Positions 26,526 through 36,017 are shown, counted from the first letter of the stretch. The stretch is 64,000 bases of DNA from an uncultured Nitrospira sp. (GCA_902500775.1 CABVRZ010000003.1:88622-152621), one strand, 5' to 3'. A program made the numbers and translations. Notes: generated by a model not told the origin, from the letters alone.

Positions 26526-27911
26526 ATGACGACTCCCTCGCAATCTCGTGCCGTGCTGGTGGCGATCCAGACTCCCGTTGTGACCAAGGAGGAGCTGGAA
26601 AGTTCCCTGCATGAGCTCACCCGTCTGGTAAAGACCCTCGGTTACCAGGTTGTGGGGCAGGTCACTCAAAAGCGGAGTTCCGATAAGTTTGCGACGGTCC
26701 TGGGGCGGGGCAAACTCACCGAATTAGCGCGGTGGACCGGTGGACCTGGAACCATTGCGTCATTTCAGAAACCGATGCACAAAGCGGGTTCGAAGCGCGA
26801 GGCTGTGGAAATGGAGGACGTCGGGGATATGGAGGATGAGGAGTCGGAGGAAGACAGCGAGGCCTCATCCGTTCCTCGTGAATTGGCTCAGATCGTCATC
26901 GTGGACTGCGATCTGTCGCCGTCACAATTGAGTAATCTCGAACGTGCGGTCGGCGTCCCTGTGCTCGATCGGACCGGAGTCATTATTGAAATTTTCAGCC
27001 GGCATGCCAGGACGAGAGCGGCTCGACTCCAGGTGGAGATCGCAAGGCTCAACTATCTGGCGCCACGAGTGCGTGAAACCGGTGGCGGCAGTGAGCGACA
27101 AGGCGGAGGGGTCGGAGGGAAAGGAGCGGGAGAGACGAGTCTTGAGCTCGATAAGCGAAGAATTCGTGATCGAGTGAAGGAACTCAAGACGGAATTGGCG
27201 GCGATTGGAGGCGAGCACCACACGCGTCGCGCAAGACGGGAACATGAATTGACCGTTGCCCTTGTCGGATACACCAATGCGGGAAAATCCTCCCTCATGC
27301 GGGCGATGACGGGAAGTGAGGTGCTTGTGGCCGACAAGTTGTTCGCCACACTCGATACCACGATCAGACCGCTGTATCCTGAAACGCGTCCCAAAGTGCT
27401 CATGAGCGATACGGTGGGATTCATCAAAAAACTCCCGCATGACCTGGTGGCGTCGTTCAAGTCGACACTCGATGAAGCGGCCTGCGCCTCACTGGTGTTG
27501 TTTGTCGTCGATGCCTCGGACCCCTCCTTTCGATCCCAACTTGACGTCACGCGGAAGGTATTGGCCGAAGTGAGCGCCACGGATATTCCCAGTCTCTTGG
27601 TATTGAATAAACAAGATCGTCTCGGACAGGATGAAATCAGCTTGCTGAAGACTGAATATCCCGACGCCGTGCTTCTGTCTACGAGAAGCCGGGACGATCT
27701 GACCGCGTTGCGTGAGCGCATCATGGGGTACTTTGAACGTGAGATGATCGACGAGGAGTTGCATCTTCCATTTACGGCACAAAAGCTCCTGGCGGAGATC
27801 CGTGCTCGGATGCGGATCTTATCAGAGCAATACGATGCCGAGGGCGTGAGGATACGGGTCCGATCGACCCCTGAGCATCTGGCAACGATTAAACAGAAGC
27901 TCGCGCCCTAA
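26526..27911 (+). CDS. hflX: Ribosome-associated GTPase HflX
   Basis: 461 residues. HflX binds the 50S subunit and rescues or splits stalled ribosomes. The N-terminal HflX domain (VLGRGKLTEL; DCDLSPSQLSNLERAVGVPV) is followed by the RTRAARLQVEIARLNYLAPR helix, a Gly-rich loop and the GTPase domain: G1 GYTNAGKSS, G3 DTVGFI, G4 NKQD. There is an insertion of about 45 residues at ~75-120 with a very acidic run (EMEDVGDMEDEESEEDSE) between VLGRGKL and the DCDLSPSQ motif that I do not expect in the family. It is transcribed alone. Confidence 0.95.
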   Translation: MTTPSQSRAVLVAIQTPVVTKEELESSLHELTRLVKTLGYQVVGQVTQKRSSDKFATVLGRGKLTELARWTGGPGTIASFQKPMHKAGSKREAVEMEDVGDMEDEESEEDSEASSVPRELAQIVIVDCDLSPSQLSNLERAVGVPVLDRTGVIIEIFSRHARTRAARLQVEIARLNYLAPRVRETGGGSERQGGGVGGKGAGETSLELDKRRIRDRVKELKTELAAIGGEHHTRRARREHELTVALVGYTNAGKSSLMRAMTGSEVLVADKLFATLDTTIRPLYPETRPKVLMSDTVGFIKKLPHDLVASFKSTLDEAACASLVLFVVDASDPSFRSQLDVTRKVLAEVSATDIPSLLVLNKQDRLGQDEISLLKTEYPDAVLLSTRSRDDLTALRERIMGYFEREMIDEELHLPFTAQKLLAEIRARMRILSEQYDAEGVRIRVRSTPEHLATIKQKLAP

Positions 27912-28116
27912 GTGTCGAATCTTCACACTAACTGGCTCTTTGTCCATTGAGGTGCAGCGCGGTGATCTGTAGGAGCAGGACTGAGGGACCAGGCTCGTTT
28001 TCAACACCTGGAAAACAGAAAAACAGGGCAATCCTTTCGCGTCCACGTACAATGACCCTGTGGCCGGTTCAATTCTCTCTCCAAACCTGATCGACCCCAT
28101 GTGATGAGCTGAACCC

Positions 28117-28869
28117 ATGATTATTACTGAGACTGAAGCGACTGATCTTCCGACTCCGACGGGGCCGATGCGGACCTATCTCGTTCGTCCCAACGTGGAG
28201 GGACGTTATCCGGGAGTGGTCCTCTACTCAGAGATTTTTCAGGTCACGGGGCCGATTCGGCGTATGGCAGCGATGCTGGCAAGCCATGGATTTGTGGTGG
28301 CGGTGCCGGAGATCTTCCATGAGTTCGAACCGGCCGGGACGGTGTTGGCCTATGACGAGGTGGGGGCGGCGCGGGGCAATCAACACAAAATCACCAAAAC
28401 CTTGTCGGGCTATGACGGCGACGCGCGGGCGGCACTGGACTATCTGGCGTCGTCCTCGTATTGCACGGGGAAGATGGGTGTGATGGGGATCTGCATTGGA
28501 GGCCATCTGGCGTTTCGTGCGTCGATGCAGCTCGATGTGTTGGCCGCGGCCTGTTTCTACGCCACGGACATTCACAAGCACAGTCTCGGCCAAGGACTCC
28601 ACGATGATAGCCTGGACCGGGTTGCCGAGATTCGGGGTGAACTGCTGATGATCTGGGGTCGACAGGACCCTCACATCCCCCGCGAGGGGCGAGCGCTCAT
28701 TTACAATGCATTGAGTGATGCCGGAGTACATTTCCAGTGGCATGAGTTCAACGCGGCACACGCATTCATGCGCGACGAAGGTCCCCGTTACGATCCGGCT
28801 GTTGCCATGATGTGCTATGACATGACGGTGGAACTCTTCCACCGTCGGTTGGGTGAGGGCAGGACATAG
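28117..28869 (+). CDS. Dienelactone hydrolase family protein
   Basis: 250 residues with an alpha/beta hydrolase fold. The expected triad is visible: nucleophile Cys in MGICIGGH, Asp in WGRQDPHIP and His in NAAHAFMRD, plus the Glu of SEIFQ that activates the Cys in this family. Family members open lactones or act as carboxylesterases. The substrate is unknown, and no aromatic-degradation genes are nearby. The stop is 10 bp from the stop of a convergent zinc peptidase gene. Confidence 0.88.
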   Translation: MIITETEATDLPTPTGPMRTYLVRPNVEGRYPGVVLYSEIFQVTGPIRRMAAMLASHGFVVAVPEIFHEFEPAGTVLAYDEVGAARGNQHKITKTLSGYDGDARAALDYLASSSYCTGKMGVMGICIGGHLAFRASMQLDVLAAACFYATDIHKHSLGQGLHDDSLDRVAEIRGELLMIWGRQDPHIPREGRALIYNALSDAGVHFQWHEFNAAHAFMRDEGPRYDPAVAMMCYDMTVELFHRRLGEGRT

Positions 28870-28878
28870 GGGTTGGGC

Positions 28879-29565
28879 CTATCGACGGAGGAACGCGATC
28901 CAGCGCCAGAGGTTGAGCAAGCTCGCGAGGGATGCGGCCAAGTAGGTGAAGGCGGCGGCCGTGAGGATGCTGCGAGCCCCCCGCTCATCGTCTGGCGAGA
29001 GGTAGTTGCCCTGCCGGAGAACGGGCAGGGCGCGTCGGAAACTGGCGTCCCACTCAACCGGCAGCGTCAGGAGGTGGACGAGCGTGGAAATCCCCATTGT
29101 CGCGAGTCCCGCCATCATGACCACGACACTCGCGACGGGTGTGCGAGCTACGGCTGCCGCGATGGGAATCCCCATCATCAAGACGGCTCCGAGCTTTTCT
29201 GCTCGCTGTGCCACCCGCACCAGCTTTGTGCGCTCCGCCAGTGGCTGGTACCCCAGATGGTCTTGAATGGCGTGCCCGACCTCATGAGCGGCGATGGTAA
29301 TCGCCGTGAGGGACTTGCCCTCGAATATTGCGGGTGTCAGGCGGACTGCTTTAGTCACAGGATCATAGTGGTCGCCCATCTCAGTCGGCTCGACAGTGAT
29401 GTGCTGCAGGTCAAACCGATTGAGCAGATGGCGGGCCAACTCTCCTCCGGTTCCTGGATAGTCCGGACGGGGCGTGCTGTGCCTGGCAAACACACGCCTG
29501 GTCCACAGTTGCGGCCCAACCAGGAACAGGGCCACGACGAGCACGAGCAGAACGACGCGCACCAT
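28879..29565 (-). CDS. Membrane zinc metallopeptidase (YugP type)
   Basis: 228 residues. An N-terminal membrane helix (~1-17) is followed by the zinc site HEVGHAIQDHLGY (HExxH). Further hydrophobic segments at ~130-150, 155-175 and ~205 suggest a multi-pass protein. This is the DUF230/YugP family of putative neutral zinc metallopeptidases. A housekeeping role in membrane protein quality control is plausible but unproven. The start codon faces a 174-bp gap upstream of the flavoprotein gene. Confidence 0.85.
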   Translation of the reverse strand: MVRVVLLVLVVALFLVGPQLWTRRVFARHSTPRPDYPGTGGELARHLLNRFDLQHITVEPTEMGDHYDPVTKAVRLTPAIFEGKSLTAITIAAHEVGHAIQDHLGYQPLAERTKLVRVAQRAEKLGAVLMMGIPIAAAVARTPVASVVVMMAGLATMGISTLVHLLTLPVEWDASFRRALPVLRQGNYLSPDDERGARSILTAAAFTYLAASLASLLNLWRWIAFLRR

Positions 29566-29739
29566 AAATGAGGACTTCTCCCTCTACCGGACTGTCACAC
29601 CTTGGTGATAACTGGTTCTTACTCTTTCTAGGCTACCACAAGTGCTATGGGATGTTTTTATCACAGGAAGTAGGCCTGGTATACTCCCGCGCGGCTAGAG
29701 GCGCGACGTGTATCGCCCCCTTCGTGAGCCTGCGCAGTT

Positions 29740-30936
29740 ATGAAGCACACCTATGACGTCATCGTAGTCGGAAGCGGACCGGCTGGTACCTGCGCGGCCT
29801 GGCGGCTGGCACAAGAAGGGCTAGAAGTGGCCGTGCTGGAGAAGGCCACGCTGCCACGGTACAAAACGTGTGGTGGCGGGATCATAGGTCGTGGACTTCG
29901 AGTATTGCCTGTGGATGTGCGCCATGTAATCGAGCAGGACTGTCATACTGCGCGGCTCAATGTCTTCCCCATGGGCCTCTCCTTCACCACCTCTCGACCA
30001 TCGCCCATTGTATCCATGACGATGCGCGATCAGTTTGACTATGCCTTGCTGTCGGTAGCACGGGCTGCAGGTGCAACGCTGCATCAACGTTGTGCAGTTG
30101 AAGCGGTCTCATTACAGCATGACGCTGTGACGGTCGTGACTCCAATGGGTGACATGAGGGCCAAATTCGTGGTGGCAGCAGACGGTGCGCTGAGCACGGT
30201 GGCACGGAAAGTTGGGATGGCGGATGGACGGCTCCTGATTCCGGCGCTCGAGTATGAAGTCCGGATACCTCAAGAGCGGTTGGATCGGTTTCGCGGCGTG
30301 GCCCGATTTGATTTCGGTCTGCTTCCCCATGGCTATGCCTGGGCTTTTCCCAAACGAGAGCATCTGTCAATCGGGGTCCTTTCGATGGTCCCGCGGGAAC
30401 GCGAGTTGAAGCGCGCAATCGGACAGTATCTCGATCTGCTGGGGTATCGCGATGCGACTCAGATTCAGCAACATGGATTCGTGATTCCCATCCGGCCCCG
30501 AAAGGGGCCGTTTATCGATAAACGTGTCCTCTTGGTTGGAGACGCGGCCGGCTTTGCAGACCCAGTCACGGGGGAAGGGATTTCGTTCGCTATTCGCAGT
30601 GGCTTGCTGGCAGCGCAATCGTTGATTGACAGCCATTTGGAGGAAGCGGCCGTTCAACAGATGTATACCCGCTCACTCGCGGACAGCATCCTTCCGGAGT
30701 TGCGCACAGGACGATGGCTGGCCAAGTTGCTGTACGACTTTCCTCGTCTTCGTTCTTGGGCCTTTTCTCATCAGGGACAGCGGCTCTGCGAAGCCGTGAC
30801 GGAGGTGATGGTTGGGACGCGAACCTATCGCGATCTGGCGTTCAGGCCACGGAACCTGTTCACCATGCTGACTTCCCAATGGGTCAAAAAGGTGGGTGGC
30901 AGATCCATGCCATCGAGCAATCGCCAGATGGAATAA
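29740..30936 (+). CDS. Geranylgeranyl-reductase-family FAD oxidoreductase
   Basis: 398 residues. The Rossmann FAD motif VVGSGPAGTCAAWRLAQEG is at ~10-28, followed by LPRYKTCGGGI, and the second FAD-binding motif is LLVGDAAGFADPVTGEGIS. This is the GGR group, which saturates isoprenoid double bonds on lipids or quinone side chains. Candidate substrates are menaquinone or isoprenoid tails; sequence cannot choose. Start: ATG 29740, overlapping a run of non-coding sequence, with no strong Shine-Dalgarno. Confidence 0.85.
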   Translation: MKHTYDVIVVGSGPAGTCAAWRLAQEGLEVAVLEKATLPRYKTCGGGIIGRGLRVLPVDVRHVIEQDCHTARLNVFPMGLSFTTSRPSPIVSMTMRDQFDYALLSVARAAGATLHQRCAVEAVSLQHDAVTVVTPMGDMRAKFVVAADGALSTVARKVGMADGRLLIPALEYEVRIPQERLDRFRGVARFDFGLLPHGYAWAFPKREHLSIGVLSMVPRERELKRAIGQYLDLLGYRDATQIQQHGFVIPIRPRKGPFIDKRVLLVGDAAGFADPVTGEGISFAIRSGLLAAQSLIDSHLEEAAVQQMYTRSLADSILPELRTGRWLAKLLYDFPRLRSWAFSHQGQRLCEAVTEVMVGTRTYRDLAFRPRNLFTMLTSQWVKKVGGRSMPSSNRQME

Positions 30937-31008
30937 CGGGAGGACAGGTCTTTCCCCTTCGACGAGGAGTGCGGTATTCTTCCGGCACCAGAATGAAGGG
31001 GAGGGAAG

Positions 31009-32028
31009 ATGAATCGCTCATTGTTCGGTTGTGGATTCGGCCGTGGCAGAGGCTGTTCTGGTCTCATCGTCTTCTGTTTGATGAGTCTGGGGCTTAGTTT
31101 CTGGACTGGATGCAGTGAAACCTCGTTGACGGTCTCCCATGTTGATCTGGAACCGTTCACCGCCTATCAGCAGCTTGCTCGCCTGGAAGTGACGTCGGAT
31201 CGCTTATTTGAGGTGATTGCGGCTCAGTCAGATGCCGCAGGATATAGTCGTCTGCTCGAAGCTCAGTCCGGCCTGTCAACGCCATTGTCGTTGACCGATA
31301 CTGATCGAATTGAGCAATCGTTTGTGCATTCGCTCAAAGTCATGCTCTTTGATCTCGCGCCGACGAACTTCTGGGAAAATCATCTCGCGGAATACTATGA
31401 CACCAGATTGCCTGGCGATGAAGCGCAGGCACTGCTGGCACGGTATGCCGAAGAGAGTGTGTCACAGTCGTCCAAGCTCCAAGACCTGCGCGAGTCGTTC
31501 ATTAAAGACCGCTTGCCGGAGCTTTTGCCGGTGGTGCGTGCGCGGTCTCAGATCTACCAGACTCCTAGCCAGGCGATGGAACCGACCGTATTACCCGGTG
31601 ACCACGTCATTGTACATCAGGTTGCGTATCAGGCTGCTGAGCCCCAGCAGGGGGATGTCGTCGTCTATCGCTATCCAGACGAGAATGGAAAACGGTTTCT
31701 CCATCGCGTGATTGGGCTCCCTGGTGATCAGATTGCCATTCGTGATCAGGTGGTGTACCTGAATGGTGAGGCATTACCGGAGCCCTATGCTCGCCATTCC
31801 GACCGCTCCAGTATGGCCGGACATGTCCGAGACCATCTTCCACCGATTACGGTTCCACTTGGGACCTACTTCCTCATGGGTGATAATCGGGAGGAGAGTT
31901 TAGATAGCCGTTTTTTGGGGCCAATCAGCAAGGATCATGTGCTAGGACGGGCGCTGTTTATCTACTGGTCGGTGAGCCCTGACTCACATGCTCCACGATG
32001 GGAGCGGCTCAATCAACTCGTGCGCTGA
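31009..32028 (+). CDS. Signal peptidase I-like protein lacking catalytic Ser and Lys
   Basis: 339 residues from ATG 31009, with GGAGGGAAG immediately upstream. The N-terminal ~45 residues are a hydrophobic export signal with a possible lipidation Cys (SFWTGCSE). Residues ~50-180 are an extra helical region not found in standard LepB. The S26 domain follows: AMEPTVLPGDHVIV, RVIGLPGD and MGDNREESLDSRFLG. In active signal peptidase I the first motif is SMxPT and the Lys lies before RxxGLPGD. Here the Ser is Ala189 and the Lys is His232 (FLHRVIGLPGD), so both catalytic residues are gone. It probably is not a peptidase; it may bind a peptide or partner. It is followed 72 bp later by a SpoIIE-type regulator. 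Confidence 0.85.
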   Translation: MNRSLFGCGFGRGRGCSGLIVFCLMSLGLSFWTGCSETSLTVSHVDLEPFTAYQQLARLEVTSDRLFEVIAAQSDAAGYSRLLEAQSGLSTPLSLTDTDRIEQSFVHSLKVMLFDLAPTNFWENHLAEYYDTRLPGDEAQALLARYAEESVSQSSKLQDLRESFIKDRLPELLPVVRARSQIYQTPSQAMEPTVLPGDHVIVHQVAYQAAEPQQGDVVVYRYPDENGKRFLHRVIGLPGDQIAIRDQVVYLNGEALPEPYARHSDRSSMAGHVRDHLPPITVPLGTYFLMGDNREESLDSRFLGPISKDHVLGRALFIYWSVSPDSHAPRWERLNQLVR

Positions 32029-32100
32029 CGGCGATTGCAGTACCGCTGACGAGGGTATTCTCTTCCCTCATGACTCGAACGTTCCGATGGGAGCCTCACC

Positions 32101-34878
32101 GTGTTGGGAATCTGTGACCCGCTGCTTGCAGTCTGTTCGATGTTACTCGGTGGTGCAGCGTCCTACGTCATCCTCAGCATTGCCGAACGGATGCGTGCCC
32201 CTGACCAAGGGCAGGCCACGATCCGATGGTTGTTTATTGGAGCTGTTGCAGCCGGCCTTGAGATCTGGGCCATGCATTTCATCGGGAACCTCGCCTTTTG
32301 TCCAAGTGCCTCGGCGACCGAAGATGCAGGCCTTGCTATACTCTCATTGCTCTCCGCCGGAGCAACCGGAGCCATTGCTGTCTATGTGATCAGCAGTCAC
32401 GTTGAGGGCTGGATGCGGCTCATCTCTGGGGGCATGCTGATGGGGGCGTGCATGAGTCTCACCCACGTGGCCAGCACCATGGCCGTGCACCATCCGATCG
32501 ATCTCCAAGCTATTCTTCTTCCGTTTGTCTATTCGGTCATCGGAATCGTTGTGCTCAGTGTGATCGTCACCGTAATCGGAGGATGGAATATCACCTACGG
32601 TGGTTGGCGAGTGACGGAAAAGGCAACCGCCATGGGGTTCGCCCTTGCCGGGACACATCTCATCGGGTTAATTCCGATGTACGGAATGGGAGATGTCGCG
32701 AGCCGTATTCAGCCACCGGCCATCGACGTTGATCTGCTTGCGGTCGTCGCCGTGTCGCTTTCCACCCTCCTAGCCATTATCGATCGCCAAGTGACGAAGG
32801 CCTCTAGGCTGGCTCGTGCGAGTCATGCTCGACTGATTGAGGCCATCGAAAGCGTTCCGCAATGGTTCGCATTGTTTGACGTGGACGATCGTCTGGTCAT
32901 CTGTAATCGCAAATATCGAGAAGTCATGTCCGGGACTGGGGCTCAGGTTCAATCCGGTGACTTCTTTGAATCGATCGTGCGCCGAACGGCCGAACGCGGC
33001 GATATCCCGGCCGCGATGGGAAATGTCGACCCCTGGATGCGCTGGCGTCTTGAGATGCATCGCAATCCGGTGACACCGTACATTCAGCATCGGTCCACCG
33101 GAGAGTGGCTGCAAATCAATGAGCGGAAGACCCACGATGGCGGGATCGTCTTTATTGCCACCGATATTACGGCGTTGAAAAATGCCGAACAGGCGGCCGA
33201 GGATGCCAAGGCACGGTTAGCGGATTCGTTAGCCCTGGTCGAGGCCGCGAAATCCCGTATGCAGGAAGAATTGAATGTTGGTCGTGATATTCAGCTCAGC
33301 ATGCTCCCACGGGTATTTCCTGCCTTCCCTGATCGAAAGGAGATCGAGCTGTACGCGGTGCTTGAACCGGCTCTGGAGATCGGCGGCGATCTCTACGATT
33401 TTTTCCTCGTCGATCAGCATCGGCTGTGTTTTGTTATCGGAGATGTGTCGGGCAACGGAGTCCCTGCCGCGCTGTTTATGGCCATGACAAAAATCATGGT
33501 GAAGACCAGAGCAGCCTCTGATCCCTCGCCCGCCAGTATCGTGACGCATGTGAACGATGCGTTAAGTGCCGAGAACGATAGCTGCATGTTCGTCACCTTA
33601 TATCTTGGCATCTTGAATCTCCGAGACGGCACGCTGGTGACAACCAATGCCGGCCATAATCCGCCCTTATTAAAGCGAGGGAATGGAACGTTCGAATGGC
33701 TGACGGCTCAAGATGGGCCCCTCGTCGGTCCTATGGCAGGCATTGCGTTCAAGGAAAGCACGATTCAGTTGGAACCTGGTGACGAACTCTTTCTCTACAC
33801 CGATGGAGTCACGGAAGCCGACAATAGGAGGCGCGAACTGTTCGGCAAGGATCGGCTGAAAATGGTGCTGGGTAAATCACGGGCCCTTTCGGTGGTCGAT
33901 CGTTTGGGGGACGTGATGCAGGCGGTACGGGTCTTTGCGGGTGACGCGCCGCAGGCCGACGACATTACCATGCTGGGATTGCGCTATCACGGCATCACTC
34001 CCTCTGATGTTGCGACGCGAATCTTTCGACGGACGATGCCCAACCAGTTGGAGGCCATTCCAGTCCTCCAGATCGCCTTTGAGGAGTATGTGGCACAATG
34101 GGAAGGAGCCAAGCCGTTGATCCCCACACTCAATATGGCGCTGGATGATCTGCTGAACAATGTGGTGCAGTATGCCTTTCCCAACGACCCGACGGAGCAT
34201 CACATCCATGTGGAAGGTGATGTGCAGGATGGGTGTGTCCTGCTGACTATTACGGATGACGGCATTCCCTTCAACCCTTTAAGCGCCGCTCCTCCAGACC
34301 TTTCCTTGTTGCTGCATGAACGAGAAATCGGCGGGTTAGGGATTCATCTGGTCCGCTCCATGTTTGACGAAGTCACATACCACCGCAACGTGGGACGCAA
34401 TGTGCTGACGGCGAAGAAGAAACTGGTATCCGAATCGTCTGTCCGCGGTCAACGTGGTGATACGACTCGAATTGGCGCGAGTGATGTCGAGAAGCAGCCA
34501 CCCTCACTGTCTCACGCGCCGGTAGGCGTGGGGATCCATGTCGAATCAGGTCGACGCGGGAATGTGGTGATCGTAATGCCGCGCGATCGCTTTGACACGA
34601 ACAGCGCACCGGAGGTCGAACGGATTTTAATGGACCACATCGAGAGCGGCGAACGTCGGATTGTGTTGGACCTCTCCCGTATTTTGTACATATCCTCGAT
34701 TGGATTGCGGGTAATTCTAAGGGCTGCCATGGTCATGACCAGAATGGGCGGAAGACTCGTGCTCTCAGGGGGAAACGAGCAGGTTCTCACAGTCCTCCAA
34801 TTGAGTGGAGCCTTGATGATGAGTCTCCATGCCGCAACTTTAGAAGATGCCCACTCAAAGGCCCAAGAGGATGGGTAA
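32101..34878 (+). CDS. MHYT-PAS-PP2C-HATPase-STAS membrane signalling protein
   Basis: 925 residues from GTG 32101, with GGGAG 7 nt upstream. Residues 1-225 form seven membrane helices of the MHYT sensor type; the motif histidines survive as WAMHFIG (H59), LTHVAS and GTHLIG, though the Met/Tyr/Thr positions vary. A PAS domain (~245-360) follows, then a coiled linker, then a SpoIIE-type PP2C phosphatase (~393-625; GRDIQLSMLP, EIGGDLYDFF, GDVSGNGVPAALFM). Next is an HATPase_c domain of the RsbW anti-sigma kinase type (~640-785; LDDLLNNVVQYAF, DDGIPFNP), and finally a STAS domain (~805-925) with the phospho-Ser region YISSIGLRVIL. All components of a partner-switching circuit are thus on one chain. 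A stand-alone STAS gene follows. Confidence 0.9.
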   Translation: MLGICDPLLAVCSMLLGGAASYVILSIAERMRAPDQGQATIRWLFIGAVAAGLEIWAMHFIGNLAFCPSASATEDAGLAILSLLSAGATGAIAVYVISSHVEGWMRLISGGMLMGACMSLTHVASTMAVHHPIDLQAILLPFVYSVIGIVVLSVIVTVIGGWNITYGGWRVTEKATAMGFALAGTHLIGLIPMYGMGDVASRIQPPAIDVDLLAVVAVSLSTLLAIIDRQVTKASRLARASHARLIEAIESVPQWFALFDVDDRLVICNRKYREVMSGTGAQVQSGDFFESIVRRTAERGDIPAAMGNVDPWMRWRLEMHRNPVTPYIQHRSTGEWLQINERKTHDGGIVFIATDITALKNAEQAAEDAKARLADSLALVEAAKSRMQEELNVGRDIQLSMLPRVFPAFPDRKEIELYAVLEPALEIGGDLYDFFLVDQHRLCFVIGDVSGNGVPAALFMAMTKIMVKTRAASDPSPASIVTHVNDALSAENDSCMFVTLYLGILNLRDGTLVTTNAGHNPPLLKRGNGTFEWLTAQDGPLVGPMAGIAFKESTIQLEPGDELFLYTDGVTEADNRRRELFGKDRLKMVLGKSRALSVVDRLGDVMQAVRVFAGDAPQADDITMLGLRYHGITPSDVATRIFRRTMPNQLEAIPVLQIAFEEYVAQWEGAKPLIPTLNMALDDLLNNVVQYAFPNDPTEHHIHVEGDVQDGCVLLTITDDGIPFNPLSAAPPDLSLLLHEREIGGLGIHLVRSMFDEVTYHRNVGRNVLTAKKKLVSESSVRGQRGDTTRIGASDVEKQPPSLSHAPVGVGIHVESGRRGNVVIVMPRDRFDTNSAPEVERILMDHIESGERRIVLDLSRILYISSIGLRVILRAAMVMTRMGGRLVLSGGNEQVLTVLQLSGALMMSLHAATLEDAHSKAQEDG

Positions 34879-34883
34879 GGAGG

Positions 34884-34905
34884 CGAGAGAGGTTTGTCTC
34901 TCTCG
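34884..34905 (+). terminator. Hairpin after the signalling gene
   Basis: CGAGAGAG (34884-34891) pairs perfectly with CTCTCTCG (34898-34905) around a 6-nt loop, 5 nt after the stop codon. It has no U tract; it may be a processing or termination stem between the fused regulator and the STAS gene. Confidence 0.35.
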
Positions 34906-35016
34906 GGCAGCCGATATCGGGCCGGTGGATCCAAAGGCGTATCGCTGCTATCATATGAACACTCGGAACCCAGCTCGGGTTCCGTGCCCAATGCTTACTA
35001 TGTATGGAGGAGAATG

Positions 35017-35400
35017 ATGGACCAAGGAACCCGACACACATTGACCGTCACGTCCCACGACAACGCGGGAATTACTTTCGTGAAGATGCAGGGCAGCCTC
35101 TCCGCCACAACCGCTGAACACGGCAACAAGGAGATGAAGAAGGTGTTGGATCACGGGGCAAAAAAGGTTGTGTTGAACTTGGCTGATGTTGACTATATCA
35201 GCAGCGGGGGGATCCGAGTCCTCATTCTGGCCTCAAAGGAGTTGAGCGCGGTTAAAGGCCAGATGAAGATTGCGGCAGCAAAAGGGATGGTTAAGGAAGC
35301 GCTCGAGGCTAGTGGATTCCATCTGCTGAACCGTGTGTACGGAAGCACCATTGAGCTCTGTAGTACAGAGGAACAAGCGGCTGCAGCCTTTACCAGCTAG
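35017..35400 (+). CDS. STAS-domain anti-sigma factor antagonist
   Basis: 127 residues from ATG 35017, with GGAGG 6 nt upstream (ATG 35014 is the alternative). A single STAS domain: GITFVKMQGSLSATTAEHG, KVVLNLADVDYISSGGIRVL with the phosphorylatable Ser of the YISSGG motif, and a helical end. Anti-sigma antagonists bind an RsbW-type kinase when dephosphorylated and are reset by a PP2C phosphatase. Such kinase and phosphatase domains are both in the upstream 925-residue protein, so this is a natural substrate. It is likely to be in the same regulatory unit. Confidence 0.9.
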   Translation: MDQGTRHTLTVTSHDNAGITFVKMQGSLSATTAEHGNKEMKKVLDHGAKKVVLNLADVDYISSGGIRVLILASKELSAVKGQMKIAAAKGMVKEALEASGFHLLNRVYGSTIELCSTEEQAAAAFTS

Positions 35401-35585
35401 CTGGCTCTGTCCCTCATCCATCCGGGTCAAAAAACGGTTGGGTTCTTTCCTATGTCACTCTCGTTCCTGACCTCCAACGCGAAACAGTGTGAGACGCGTT
35501 TTCGGCATAGCTCAATTGGTAAACCATGGGCTCTGGTTAAAAATTCCCTTTGGGCGGTTGGGCTTCTCCTGGCGGTTGCGCGACA

Positions 35586-35789
35586 ATGAGTCAGGTGACG
35601 AATCTCTTCGAGGAATCATGTCGCCAGTCGTTTGCACGACAACTCTCGTCTGTATTGTCTCACGAGGGTGAACAACCAGATGTCTCGGCGGCCCTTGCCT
35701 CCAAGACTGCCTCCACGCTTCTGTTGTACAGGAACAACCTGACATACGTTGCGACCGAGATCCTGTCCGACTGCATCTGCGGCGAATAG
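35586..35789 (+). CDS. Possible small protein, unknown
   Basis: A 67-codon frame from ATG 35586 (MSQVTNLFEESCRQSFARQL...). It has no strong ribosome site, no motif and no family I know. It lies in the ~610 bp between the STAS gene and the next credible gene, where I otherwise see nothing. It may be non-coding. Confidence 0.25.
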   Translation: MSQVTNLFEESCRQSFARQLSSVLSHEGEQPDVSAALASKTASTLLLYRNNLTYVATEILSDCICGE

Positions 35790-36017
35790 TCACTCGAGTG
35801 CCGTCTTAACTGTTCGTATCCCTATCGTATACAGGATAGCTGGGTGACCTATGATTGTGTGCATTCATGAATAAGTTTTCATCTTCTCCTAATCCTCTCT
35901 TCATGTTGCGGGATTATAACCCTACACCAGGGTGAGCTGAGGCTGTGTGCACGTGAGTCGAAGCAATCATGATGCTACAGCGAGGGGTTCAGGCATATCG
36001 CACAAGGAGGATGCATG

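Noticed and set aside
35500-35560. tRNA-like string (ATAGCTCAATTGGTAAA)
   Set aside because: It resembles a tRNA D-arm, but no matching acceptor stem, anticodon arm or T-loop is found; probably chance or a dead fragment.
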